Assembly (NCBI GenBank): GCA_028694275.1
Contig: JAQUTS010000016.1
Coordinates: forward strand, 1-18,775
Length of the DNA stretch: 18,775 nucleotides
Reading direction: 5' to 3'
Source of the DNA: Candidatus Gastranaerophilales bacterium
GTDB taxonomy: Bacteria > Cyanobacteriota > Vampirovibrionia > Gastranaerophilales > CAJFVJ01
Shown here: one piece after another, positions 5,345-12,622 of the stretch
How positions within the stretch are numbered: position 1 is the stretch's first letter
Layout: the number at the start of each line of letters is the position of its first letter
Program-made: the position numbers and the translations under genes
The notes under the pieces: generated by a model
Database searches by the model: none
What the model was told of the DNA's origin: nothing
What the model saw: the letters and a program-made list of their open reading frames with translations, nothing else

Positions 5345-6166
5345 TTAGATGATATTCAAATAAATAAAAAGTTTTTCAAACCAAGTGGTGGAAGTTGGCT
5401 CCTCGTAGTCTTTTTCGGCAAGCTTATCATGCAAAAACTCGACTTGTGTTTGGGCAATTTCATTTCGAGGATCAAGATTGAGCACAAACAAATATTGATC
5501 AATAGCTTCTTCGTATTTTTCGGACTCAGCCAAAACCTTTGCCAAATTCATCAAAATACTTACTATTTCATCATCTTCTCTTGAGTAATTTAAAGCTTTT
5601 TTGAAACAATCAACCGAGCTTGAAAACATATTTTGAATATAATTCAACTTGGCTTTAACAAGATAGTGATTCATTTTATCCTGCGCATCGTAGTAAATTT
5701 CGGCCAACTGCGTAAGCGCAATGATGTTGTTTTTATCAAGTTTAAGTATTTTATTATACGCGGCAACAGCCTCACCAGGCTTGCCCATAATCCTTGCCGT
5801 ATGCGCAAATTGCTCGATTATGCTTACATCTTGAGTGTTATTGTCATAAAGATCACGGAAAAGATCATACGCCAAATCATACTCTTCTGCATCCAAAAAA
5901 CACTGCGAAAGCCTTGTTTTAAGCTCATAAGAAAGATCATACGCAAGCAAATTTGCATAACACTTGGCTGCATTTTTGTAATCTGCATCAATTTCGTACA
6001 ATTGGCCCAAAAGGTAGTTTATTTCGGGATTTTTTGATGAAAGTTTCACAAGTTCCGATAGAAACTTCCTCGCCTGTACGAAATTTTGCTCTCGAATCAA
6101 ATCCCTCGCGATTTCAATTTTTGCTTCAATATTTGAAAAATTACCCGAGAGAAGATTATTATCCAT
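5345..6166 (-). CDS. TPR-repeat protein
   Basis: Protein of 273 residues made almost entirely of helix-turn-helix tetratricopeptide units, a fold for protein-protein contacts. Recognisable units: FVQARKFLSELVKLSSKNPE (29-48), YKNAAKCYANLLAYD, YDLAYDLFRDLYDNN, PGEAVAAYNKILKLDKNN (about 130-147), MFSSSVDCFKKALNY, and YEEAIDQYLFVLNLDPRNE (about 220-238). There is no signal peptide or catalytic domain. It starts at ATG 6166 with an AAGGGG ribosome site 8 nt upstream on the minus strand. It is divergent from the zinc-finger membrane protein gene, 98 bp away. Partners unknown; the adjacent hypothetical gene on the same strand is a candidate. Confidence 0.88.
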   Translation of the reverse strand: MDNNLLSGNFSNIEAKIEIARDLIREQNFVQARKFLSELVKLSSKNPEINYLLGQLYEIDADYKNAAKCYANLLAYDLSYELKTRLSQCFLDAEEYDLAYDLFRDLYDNNTQDVSIIEQFAHTARIMGKPGEAVAAYNKILKLDKNNIIALTQLAEIYYDAQDKMNHYLVKAKLNYIQNMFSSSVDCFKKALNYSREDDEIVSILMNLAKVLAESEKYEEAIDQYLFVLNLDPRNEIAQTQVEFLHDKLAEKDYEEPTSTTWFEKLFIYLNII

Positions 6167-6235
6167 TTAAAAAACCCCTTATTTGTCACTTCCTTAAGGG
6201 TAATTTACAATATTTCAACGGAAAAATCTTTAACA

Positions 6236-6258
6236 ACCGACTAGTTTTATAGTATAAC
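6236..6258 (+). promoter_or_regulatory. Promoter for the zinc-finger membrane protein, leaderless geometry
   Basis: TATAAC at 6253-6258 is followed by exactly 6 nt (TTTAGT) and then ATG 6265. A TTAACA hexamer lies 17 bp upstream of the -10 box. No Shine-Dalgarno fits before the ATG, so the mRNA is predicted to begin at the start codon. Confidence 0.55.
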
Positions 6259-6264
6259 TTTAGT

Positions 6265-6798
6265 ATGAGCAAAGAAAAATACTGCTACATTCACAAAAAT
6301 ACGCCCACCCGCCTGAGTTGTTCTTCTTGCGGGAAACCTATCTGCACCAAATGTGTAAGACCCGCTGCCATAGGCTATATTTGCCCTGATTGTAACGCGG
6401 AAACAAAATCTGATAAAACAAAAGAATCTTTATTGAGCCTTTTTCATACAATTTTTCAGGCTCTTTTGGCAGGTATCGTTCTTGGATTTTTGTTCAACTT
6501 TGTCAAAAAATTCGGAATGTTCATAAGCTGGGGATGCGCTTATTTGGTGGGTTTTGGAATATCAAAAACCATAACCAAAAACTCAGGCTTCCAAAATAGA
6601 AAAAGATTCATCGCAATAGTAACAGCAATAACACTTATAAGCCTTGTCTACAACCCTATTTCACTTTTCATCGCAGGGGTAGACCTTGGTTTGCCGAGTG
6701 CTTTAATGCTATTTACAATATATTATATTAGCAATATCATGAATCTGATATCTATTGTAATAGCTGTTTGGGCGGCAATAAGACATCTGAAATTTTAG
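6265..6798 (+). CDS. B-box-type zinc-finger membrane protein
   Basis: Protein of 177 residues. Residues 7-43 form a B-box-like zinc finger: C7, H10, C19, C22, C27, C30, C40 and C43 in the order CxxH...CxxC...CxxC...CxxC, with the GYICPDC end seen in bacterial membrane proteins that carry this finger in front of rhomboid or other membrane domains. The remainder has hydrophobic segments at about 60-78, 84-103, 115-138 and 143-172, giving roughly four membrane helices. No rhomboid GxSG/H dyad or other catalytic motif is present. The only nearby ATG is 6265, which has no Shine-Dalgarno. An ORF for a small membrane protein follows 18 bp later and is probably in the same transcript. Function unknown. 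Confidence 0.85.
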   Translation: MSKEKYCYIHKNTPTRLSCSSCGKPICTKCVRPAAIGYICPDCNAETKSDKTKESLLSLFHTIFQALLAGIVLGFLFNFVKKFGMFISWGCAYLVGFGISKTITKNSGFQNRKRFIAIVTAITLISLVYNPISLFIAGVDLGLPSALMLFTIYYISNIMNLISIVIAVWAAIRHLKF

Positions 6799-6816
6799 AT
6801 AAGAAATGGGGAAAAT

Positions 6817-7080
6817 ATGCACCACTTAAGTATTTTTGAGGTTTTGATGCTGATATGTTTTGGGGCAAGCTGGCCTTTTGCAGTTATCAAAACATACAAA
6901 ACAAAAAATGTTAAAGGCAAAAGTATTATATTTTTATCACTTGTCATCATCGGCTACCTGTGCGGTATGATGCACAAAATACTATACAACCCTGATGCGG
7001 TAATTTGGCTGTATGCGCTTAATTGCCTTTTAGTATCAGCTGATATGGTAATGTGGTTCAAATACAGAAAAAACGCCTAA
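6817..7080 (+). CDS. SemiSWEET/PQ-loop-like small membrane protein
   Basis: Protein of 87 residues with three hydrophobic helices (about 6-23, 36-54, 62-80), the size and topology of bacterial SemiSWEET sugar transporters, which work as dimers of three-helix bundles. The first helix leads into WPFAVIKTYKTKNVKGKSI (19-37), which matches the PQ-loop pattern 'P..i.kt.ktKsv.g.S'; the PQ pair itself is replaced by PF. The start is ATG 6817, preceded by GGGGAAAAT. It lies 18 bp after the zinc-finger gene, so the two are likely co-transcribed. It ends 1 bp from the convergent PLD gene with no terminator between. A sugar transport role is an inference from fold only. Confidence 0.72.
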   Translation: MHHLSIFEVLMLICFGASWPFAVIKTYKTKNVKGKSIIFLSLVIIGYLCGMMHKILYNPDAVIWLYALNCLLVSADMVMWFKYRKNA

Positions 7081-7081
7081 T

Positions 7082-8437
7082 TTAGCGATAAATTTTCTTT
7101 TTTTCGCGGGGTTTGTTTGAATAAAACGTAAAACACCCTGAGTCTTGAGCATCAATTTTACCGTCAAAGTCATTATCCACACCATCAGAGCATGACCCTA
7201 TTGAATCAGTTGATTCGGCTTTGGGATTTTGAGTAAGCCATTTGTTGGGAATAGAGCCGTATAGCATCAAAAAATAGTCTCTGGATTTTTGCGCCAATTC
7301 AGGCGCATTGGTTATGACAACACAGTTTTCGTCATTTTTATTTTCGCCGCTTTTGCTAAAATTCATAGAACCGATAACAACGGTTTCATCATCAATTATG
7401 AGCGATTTTTGGTGCATTTTTCCCGCCCAATTTTCGACTTTGACTTTTACGCCCTGTGCTCTTAAATCCTTATGAACACTGTATCCATTCGCTGCGGCTG
7501 TGGCATCTAAAATAACTCTTACATCAACGCCTCTTTTTTGTGCTCTGATTAAAGCCTGGGCGGTATTTTTATCCGTCAGAAAAAACACCGGCATATAAAC
7601 ATATTTTTGAGCCCCGTCAATTAAAGGCACAATCGCGTTTGAGATGGTTTTATCTTTTGGCGAAAAATAAACCGATACAATATTACCATTTTTGAGTTTG
7701 ATATTGGTCTTATCATCAATTTGATTTTTGACATTATGAAATAGTCCTTGATACATCTGATCAAACTCTTTTTGATAAATATCGCATATTTCGGGTGATT
7801 TAATTTTGAGATAAACATTTGAGTTAAACCCGCTAAGATCAGTATTGGAAACATTTGCAGAACCCGTAATAAGAGTCTCACCGTCTATAATAAAAAATTT
7901 ATTGTGCATAAGAGCATTTTTTTGCGTGGACAAAATATTTGAATCACACATGCACTCTTTTAAAAACTGTATTGTTTTTTGGGTATCGGCATATATATTA
8001 GACCCTTTGGCATCCATATCCGTAACCCATCTTACTCTCACACATCTGTTTTGGGCGGCAATAAGTGATTGGATTACACTTGGCTGGCCTTCCACCCCAT
8101 ACACGGCAAAGTCGATTGTATGTTTGGCATTGTTAATTTCTTGAACAAGGTTTTTGGCGATTGCTGTTCTGAGATTTTCTTTGGCATCCAAAAACAATAC
8201 AGGATTAGTAACATAAAGACTCACCACCCCGTCAGAAAAATAAGGCACATTAGGTTCATTTGGTGCAATATAAGGCTTTGGAGAAGGTTTGTTGCATTTA
8301 ATTTTGTGAATATTTTTTTGCGAAAAAGCAGCAGACTTGACCTCATTTGATTGAGCCCAATCAAGGTTGGAAGACTCAATAAAGAACATCAAAACGCATA
8401 AAGCCAAAACCGATATTATAAAACTGATATTTTTCAT
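7082..8437 (-). CDS. Exported phospholipase D-family protein with C-terminal Asp-rich repeat
   Basis: Protein of 451 residues with a hydrophobic N-terminal segment (3-20) acting as a signal peptide or anchor, so it acts outside the cytoplasm. It has two HKD catalytic motifs: HNKFFIID (H178, K180, D185), followed by GSANVS, and HQKSLIID (H342, K344, D349), followed by GSMNFS. Two HKD motifs in one chain form one PLD active site. Substrate is open: phospholipid, cardiolipin synthesis or nucleic acid. The C-terminus has C416-SDGVDNDFDGKIDAQDSG-C435, the DGxDNDxDGxxD pattern found in calcium-binding extracellular tails, here bracketed by two cysteines. ATG 8437 has no Shine-Dalgarno but an extended -10 box 6 nt upstream. 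Divergent from the U32 gene. Confidence 0.9.
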   Translation of the reverse strand: MKNISFIISVLALCVLMFFIESSNLDWAQSNEVKSAAFSQKNIHKIKCNKPSPKPYIAPNEPNVPYFSDGVVSLYVTNPVLFLDAKENLRTAIAKNLVQEINNAKHTIDFAVYGVEGQPSVIQSLIAAQNRCVRVRWVTDMDAKGSNIYADTQKTIQFLKECMCDSNILSTQKNALMHNKFFIIDGETLITGSANVSNTDLSGFNSNVYLKIKSPEICDIYQKEFDQMYQGLFHNVKNQIDDKTNIKLKNGNIVSVYFSPKDKTISNAIVPLIDGAQKYVYMPVFFLTDKNTAQALIRAQKRGVDVRVILDATAAANGYSVHKDLRAQGVKVKVENWAGKMHQKSLIIDDETVVIGSMNFSKSGENKNDENCVVITNAPELAQKSRDYFLMLYGSIPNKWLTQNPKAESTDSIGSCSDGVDNDFDGKIDAQDSGCFTFYSNKPREKKKIYR

Positions 8438-8443
8438 AAAAAG

Positions 8444-8464
8444 ATTATATCATTGAGGTATAAT
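8444..8464. promoter_or_regulatory. Back-to-back divergent -10 boxes (PLD gene / U32 gene)
   Basis: Minus-strand TATAAT (8449-8444), with an extended TG just upstream (TGATATAAT), is 6 nt before the PLD ATG. Plus-strand TATAAT (8459-8464) serves the U32 gene. The two boxes are mirror images separated by 9 bp, so the upstream part of each promoter covers the other's -10 box. Confidence 0.6.
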
Positions 8465-8503
8465 TTTAGATAATTGATATTTTCTAAAGACAATCAGGTA
8501 ATA

Positions 8504-10306
8504 ATGACAAACGCAAAAAAAATCGAACTTCTTGCCCCGGCCAAAGACAAATCGTCTGCTATTTTGGCCATCAACTATGGCGCAGATGCTGTCTATATAG
8601 GAGCTAACGCCTTTGGTGCAAGAGCCAATGCCAAAAACCCCATCGAAGACATAAAAGAAGTCATAGACTACGCGCACAAGTTTAACGCCAAAGTCTATGT
8701 GACTATTAATACAATTTTGACAGATGAAGAGCTCAAACAAGCAGTTGAGCTCATCCACAAACTTTACGAAATCAAGGCCGATGCAATCATAATACAAGAT
8801 ATGGGGCTATTAGAGTGTGAGCTTCCGCCCATTGAAATTTTTGCAAGTACACAATGCCATAATGACTCTTTGGAAAAAGTTCAATTTCTTGAAAAAGCAG
8901 GCTTTTCAAGGGTGATTTTGGCAAGAGAATTATCCCTTGATGAAATCAAAAACATCTCAGATAATACCTCAATTGAAATAGAAACATTCATCCACGGGGC
9001 ACTTTGCGTATCATATAGCGGCCAGTGCTACTTAAGCTATGCCATCGGTAAAAGAAGTGCCAACAAAGGCGAATGTGCCCAGCCTTGCCGCAAAAAATAC
9101 AGCCTTGTTGATAACAAAGGCAATTTTATTGCCAAAGACAAATACCTTCTTAGCCTAAAAGATTTCAATGCATCAAACCGACTACAAGACCTGATTGATG
9201 CAGGTGTCACATCATTTAAAATCGAAGGACGACTAAAAGATGAAAACTACATCAAAAACATCATCTCATACTACAGACAAAAACTCGATGAGATAATATC
9301 ACAAGACCAAAAAGCTTCTTTGGGGAGCATAACCCCCGATTTTGAGCCAAATCCTGAAAAAACTTTCAACAGAGGCTTTAGCGAATATTTTTTGAAAGGA
9401 CGAAACAAAGGCATTTTTTCTTTCGACACACAAAAAGCCATCGGCGAAAAAATCGGCATGGTAGATTTTGTGAGCAAAAATTATTTCACCCTTGATAATG
9501 GATCCTTGAGTCAATCAGACGGAATTTGTTTTTTTGATAATAATGAGCTAAAAGGGTCCAATATCAACCAAGTTGACGGTAAAAAAATCTACCCCCAAAA
9601 CATAAAAGGTCTAAAAAAAGGCACTGTCATATATCGCAATCTGGATTTTGAATTTGAGAAAAAATTAAAATCCTCATCCTCCAAAAGAAAAATAGAAGCC
9701 AAAATATCTATCACAACAGAAAAAAACTTCATCCACTTCGAAATCGAAGATGAAACAGGGCTCAAATCTTCTCAAAAAATCGAAAACACATTTGAACTTG
9801 CACAGAATGAAGAAAAAATGCTCTCAAACATCCAATCCCAACTATCAAAATCACAAGACGGTATTTTTGATATAAAAAACGTCTGCATAAATCTTGATTC
9901 AACGCCTTTTATGCCTGTTTCAAAACTCAATGAAATAAGACGCAACCTGCTTTTTGACCTTGAGCAAAAACGCCTTGATACCTACAAAACACAAGAGGTG
10001 CAAATTCAAAAAACAGACCATGATTATATCTACCAAAATCTCGATTTCAGGGCAAATATTTTGAACCAAAAAGCATGTGATTTCTACAAACGCCACCATG
10101 CCCAAACAACACAAATGGCTTTAGAGAGCGGAATTTCGGCTTTAGAAAAAAAAGTTATGACAACAAAACATTGTATTTTATACGGGCTTAATATGTGCAG
10201 AAAAAATGATGTAACACCTGAGAGGCTTTTTCTTATAGATGAAAAAGGCCGCAGATACAAACTTAATTTCGATTGCAAAAACTGCCGAATGGAAATTATT
10301 TTTTAG
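8504..10306 (+). CDS. U32-family (collagenase-like) protein, RlhA-like RNA hydroxylation factor
   Basis: Protein of 600 residues in the U32 family, whose best-studied members (RlhA, TrhP, UbiU/UbiV) are Fe-S proteins for hydroxylation of 23S rRNA, tRNA or ubiquinone precursors rather than proteases. The N-terminal TIM-barrel part starts IELLAPAKD and contains FIHGALCVSYSGQC (163-175) and ANKGECAQPCR (186-196); C168, C175, C191 and C195 are the expected cluster ligands. FKIEGR follows at 238-243. The C-terminus, MTTKHCILYGLNMC (552-565) ... FDCKNCRM (589-596), closely resembles the tail of E. coli RlhA (YdcP). I chose ATG 8504 (AGGT just upstream) over TTG 8474, because the family begins close to the ELLAPA strand. 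RlhA hydroxylates C2501 of 23S rRNA; that substrate is inferred here. Confidence 0.9.
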   Translation: MTNAKKIELLAPAKDKSSAILAINYGADAVYIGANAFGARANAKNPIEDIKEVIDYAHKFNAKVYVTINTILTDEELKQAVELIHKLYEIKADAIIIQDMGLLECELPPIEIFASTQCHNDSLEKVQFLEKAGFSRVILARELSLDEIKNISDNTSIEIETFIHGALCVSYSGQCYLSYAIGKRSANKGECAQPCRKKYSLVDNKGNFIAKDKYLLSLKDFNASNRLQDLIDAGVTSFKIEGRLKDENYIKNIISYYRQKLDEIISQDQKASLGSITPDFEPNPEKTFNRGFSEYFLKGRNKGIFSFDTQKAIGEKIGMVDFVSKNYFTLDNGSLSQSDGICFFDNNELKGSNINQVDGKKIYPQNIKGLKKGTVIYRNLDFEFEKKLKSSSSKRKIEAKISITTEKNFIHFEIEDETGLKSSQKIENTFELAQNEEKMLSNIQSQLSKSQDGIFDIKNVCINLDSTPFMPVSKLNEIRRNLLFDLEQKRLDTYKTQEVQIQKTDHDYIYQNLDFRANILNQKACDFYKRHHAQTTQMALESGISALEKKVMTTKHCILYGLNMCRKNDVTPERLFLIDEKGRRYKLNFDCKNCRMEIIF

Positions 10307-10388
10307 CACAAAAACTCCACCCAAAGGGAATGAAAAAAGCCCAACTTCATTTGATAATGCTCATATATCCTAAAAAAGGAGAAATAAA

Positions 10389-10769
10389 ATGAGCGATTAC
10401 ATCAATGAAATAAGACATAATACAAAGATGGCAGAAAACTTTTTTGCCCAAAAACTCGCCTTCACGCTGGGCCCTGTTGAGCTTAAGGCAATGATGAAAG
10501 ATGATAAAGTCAAGGTACTTGATGTCAGATACAAAGATGATTTTGACGAATCACACATACCTGGTGCGATTTCGATGCCCAAATATGAAATCGAAGCCAA
10601 TTTGACAAAGCTCTCTAAAAACGAAATATATGTAGTCTATTGCTACAATCAACAATGCCACCTTGGAGCCTCGGCTGCATTATTTTTGGCACAAAATGAC
10701 TACCATGTTATGGAACTTGATGGCGGATTCAAAGTTTGGGTCGAAGATTTCAAGTTCGAGACTACTTAA
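10389..10769 (+). CDS. Single-domain rhodanese-like protein
   Basis: Protein of 126 residues; a rhodanese (sulfurtransferase) domain spans about 28-120. Landmarks are VKVLDVRYKDDFDESHIPGAISMP (42-64, the 'lDvR...f..gHIpgA.niP' segment, described here by position), YVVYC85 at the end of the active-site strand, and DGGFKVW (111-117). The catalytic loop is CYNQQCHLGAS (85-95): the nucleophile C85 is followed five residues later by a second cysteine, C90, with a His in place of the usual Arg, as in a known rhodanese subgroup with CxxxxCHxxA loops. Sulfur acceptor unknown. Its Shine-Dalgarno, AGGAG, is 6 nt before ATG. The gene overlaps the end of nadA by 8 bp, tail to tail. Confidence 0.93.
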   Translation: MSDYINEIRHNTKMAENFFAQKLAFTLGPVELKAMMKDDKVKVLDVRYKDDFDESHIPGAISMPKYEIEANLTKLSKNEIYVVYCYNQQCHLGASAALFLAQNDYHVMELDGGFKVWVEDFKFETT

Positions 10770-11673
10770 CATCCAACATTTTTTGAATAGACAATAAAGC
10801 TCTTTTAGAAAGATCCGAATCAAGCTCTACTTCATACATATCTTTTTCAAGCGAAATGAGAATATCCTCAAGGGTATTCCATTTCATATTTTGGCAAACT
10901 GCCTTATCTGAGATCAAAATAAATTCTTTATCAGGGTAATCACGATTGAGTCTGTCCACAACGCCGACTTCTGTCACGATGATGAACTGTTTGGCACTGC
11001 TTTGTTGTGCATAATTGATAATACCTGTTGTAGAGCCTACATAATCAGCTTTTTCGATGACTTCGATTCTGCACTCAGGATGAACCAAAACAGGTGCACC
11101 AGGGTATTTGTTTCGCATAGAATCAATATCATCAGGGATAATTCTCATATGAGTCGGACAAAAACCTGAGAAAGAAATCACATTCACATCAGGCAATTGA
11201 GAATTCACATATCCGCCCAAACCTTTATCAGGAATAAAAAGAACTTCTTTTGCACCCAAAGAGGCTGTGACTTTTACAGCATTTGCACTTGTGCAGCAAA
11301 TATCAGACTCGGCTTTAATCTCAGCTGATGAATTTACATAACATACAACGGGCACGCCCGGGTGTTCGCTTTTGAATTTGCGAAGATCCTCAGGTGTAAT
11401 CATATCCGCCATAAAACAACCCGCCTCAGGACGCGGAATGAGGACTTTTTTGTCAGGAGAGAGTATTTTGGCCGTCTCTGCCATAAAAGATACACCCGCA
11501 AAAAGAATAATATCAGCATCAGTCTCGGCAGCTTTTCTGCTAAGCCCCAAAGAATCCCCAACCATATCGGCAACAAGATCTATCTCAACACGCTGATAAC
11601 AATGCGCAAGAATTACGGCGTTTTTTTCTTTTTTCAGTTTTTGAATTTTTTCAATGATTTCTGCCTGACTCAT
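10762..11673 (-). CDS. nadA: Quinolinate synthase A
   Basis: Quinolinate synthase, 303 residues, which condenses iminoaspartate with dihydroxyacetone phosphate to quinolinate in de novo NAD synthesis; cytoplasmic and dependent on an oxygen-labile [4Fe-4S] cluster. The three pseudo-repeated domains are visible: AHCYQ...D.VGDSLGLS (23-45), GVSFMAETAKIL (60-71), PEAGCFMAD with C86, YVNSSAEIKAESD and CCTSANA (112-132), IPDKGLG (147-153), GFCPTH with C172, HPEC (198-201), STTGI (214-218), TEVGVV and AVCQNMKW with C260. C86, C172 and C260 are the expected cluster ligands. Length is normal. nadB and nadC are not next to it; the later-pathway enzyme NadD is elsewhere in this window. The start ATG 11673 is preceded by GACAG only, a weak ribosome site. 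Confidence 0.97.
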   Translation of the reverse strand: MSQAEIIEKIQKLKKEKNAVILAHCYQRVEIDLVADMVGDSLGLSRKAAETDADIILFAGVSFMAETAKILSPDKKVLIPRPEAGCFMADMITPEDLRKFKSEHPGVPVVCYVNSSAEIKAESDICCTSANAVKVTASLGAKEVLFIPDKGLGGYVNSQLPDVNVISFSGFCPTHMRIIPDDIDSMRNKYPGAPVLVHPECRIEVIEKADYVGSTTGIINYAQQSSAKQFIIVTEVGVVDRLNRDYPDKEFILISDKAVCQNMKWNTLEDILISLEKDMYEVELDSDLSKRALLSIQKMLDVK

Positions 11674-11953
11674 CTGTCTTTTTATCTCTTCAACTCGTTA
11701 CAATTAAAAATCTTAACACCAAAAAAATTCCCAGTCCACACAAAGCCCGAAATCCTTTCAATGCTGAATTGTAACAAATAAAAAATAATTGTTTTACAAT
11801 TCTTTTTTTCCTATTAACATGATTGTACGAAGGGTTTTTGTACAACAAAAATCCTGAGTCTTGAAAAGGTGAGCGTATTTTTGATGAAAGCGCAAAGCTT
11901 TCAGAAAAAGAAGCGACACTAGATTATGTCCACAATAGTGAGAGGGATGAAAA
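11674..11953. promoter_or_regulatory. nadA / phosphate-operon intergenic region with repeated GTTACAATT motif
   Basis: 280 bp between divergent genes with no credible ORF. GTTACAATT occurs at 11698-11706 and, inverted, at 11767-11775; a third related site TTACAATT is at 11794-11801. GAATTGTAA (11766-11774) and TTACAATTC (11794-11802) form a perfect 9-bp inverted repeat with a T tract after it (11803-11809), so it could be an operator or a plus-strand terminator. A promoter for the phosphate genes may be TTGTTT (11789-11794), 17 bp, TATTAA (11812-11817). Confidence 0.4.
11831..11903 (+). promoter_or_regulatory. Hairpins in the leader of the DUF47-PiT operon
   Basis: AGGGTTTTTG (11831-11840) pairs with CAAAAATCCT (11846-11855), 10 bp with one G-U pair and loop TACAA. 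An alternative pairing TTGTAC (11823-11828) / GTACAA (11840-11845) excludes the first. Farther on, TGAAAGC (11885-11891) pairs with GCTTTCA (11897-11903). If transcription starts near 11824, these lie in a leader of about 130 nt. Confidence 0.35.
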
Positions 11954-12598
11954 ATGGAAAGAATCTGGATTTTAGACAAACTTTTACCACCAAAAAACAG
12001 AGTGTTTTTTGATGATTTTGAAAAAGCAGCAGATACTTGTCTTGAAATGGCAGTATTTTTTGAACAAGTAATAGCAAAAGGCGAAATTACTGAAGAAATA
12101 ATCATCAAAGCAAGACACCTGAAACACAAATCAAGCGACATCGAAAGAGAAACAATCAACAGATTGAATAACACTTTCATCACACCGATTGATAGAGAAG
12201 ATATTCAGATCCTTTCCTCAAAATTGAACAAAATTACAAAAAAAATGGTTCAAGTATGCCTCAACCTCAATGTATACCATCTTGAATCTTATACAGAGCC
12301 CATTCAACAACAGGCAAAAACAGTTCTAAGAGCCTGTGAGGAGCTAGTACACAGCGTTTCTCTTTTAAAAACAATTTCTAAAATGAAAGAAATCACAGAA
12401 AGCAGAAGCCGTATGAAAGAAATCGAAGGCTATGGTGATGAAATTCACTACAGAGCAATGGAAGAGTTATACTCAGGCAAGTTTGAAGCCATCGAGGTTA
12501 TTAAATTGAGAGATATTTATAAAGACCTTGAAAATACTTTGGATAATTGCTTCAGCGTTTCTGAAGAAATCTTGAACATTGCTTTAAAAAACAACTAA
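11954..12598 (+). CDS. DUF47/PhoU-like Pit accessory protein
   Basis: Protein of 214 residues, almost all helical, of the DUF47 family (PhoU-like three-helix bundles), typically encoded beside PiT transporters and thought to modulate phosphate uptake. The diagnostic stretch is at 56-83: LKHKSSDIERETINRLN followed by NTFITPIDREDI; its acidic residues match the metal-binding E/DxxxD pattern of PhoU proteins. A second acidic stretch, LRDIYKDLENTLDNC, is at about 185-199. No membrane segment. The start ATG 11954 has GAGGGA 8 nt upstream. The PiT gene starts 24 bp after its stop, so the two form an operon; the long leader may carry regulation. Confidence 0.93.
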   Translation: MERIWILDKLLPPKNRVFFDDFEKAADTCLEMAVFFEQVIAKGEITEEIIIKARHLKHKSSDIERETINRLNNTFITPIDREDIQILSSKLNKITKKMVQVCLNLNVYHLESYTEPIQQQAKTVLRACEELVHSVSLLKTISKMKEITESRSRMKEIEGYGDEIHYRAMEELYSGKFEAIEVIKLRDIYKDLENTLDNCFSVSEEILNIALKNN

Positions 12599-12622
12599 CA
12601 GCCTGTAGCGAAGTGAGAAAAA

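Noticed and set aside
8474..8503. TTG at 8474 as the start of the U32 gene (adds 10 residues)
   Set aside because: It has no Shine-Dalgarno, the family begins close to the ELLAPA strand, and ATG 8504 has AGGT upstream.
11362..11781. Plus-strand ORF over the nadA 5' end and upstream region
   Set aside because: It is mostly antisense to conserved nadA codons, and the remaining part is AT-rich intergenic DNA without coding character.
12599..12622. Similarity of GTAGCGAAGTGAG before pit to the reverse complement of the repeat flank near 4475-4488
   Set aside because: Only about ten loosely matching bases; in the pit leader they are explained by the ribosome site. Not enough to call a dispersed repeat.
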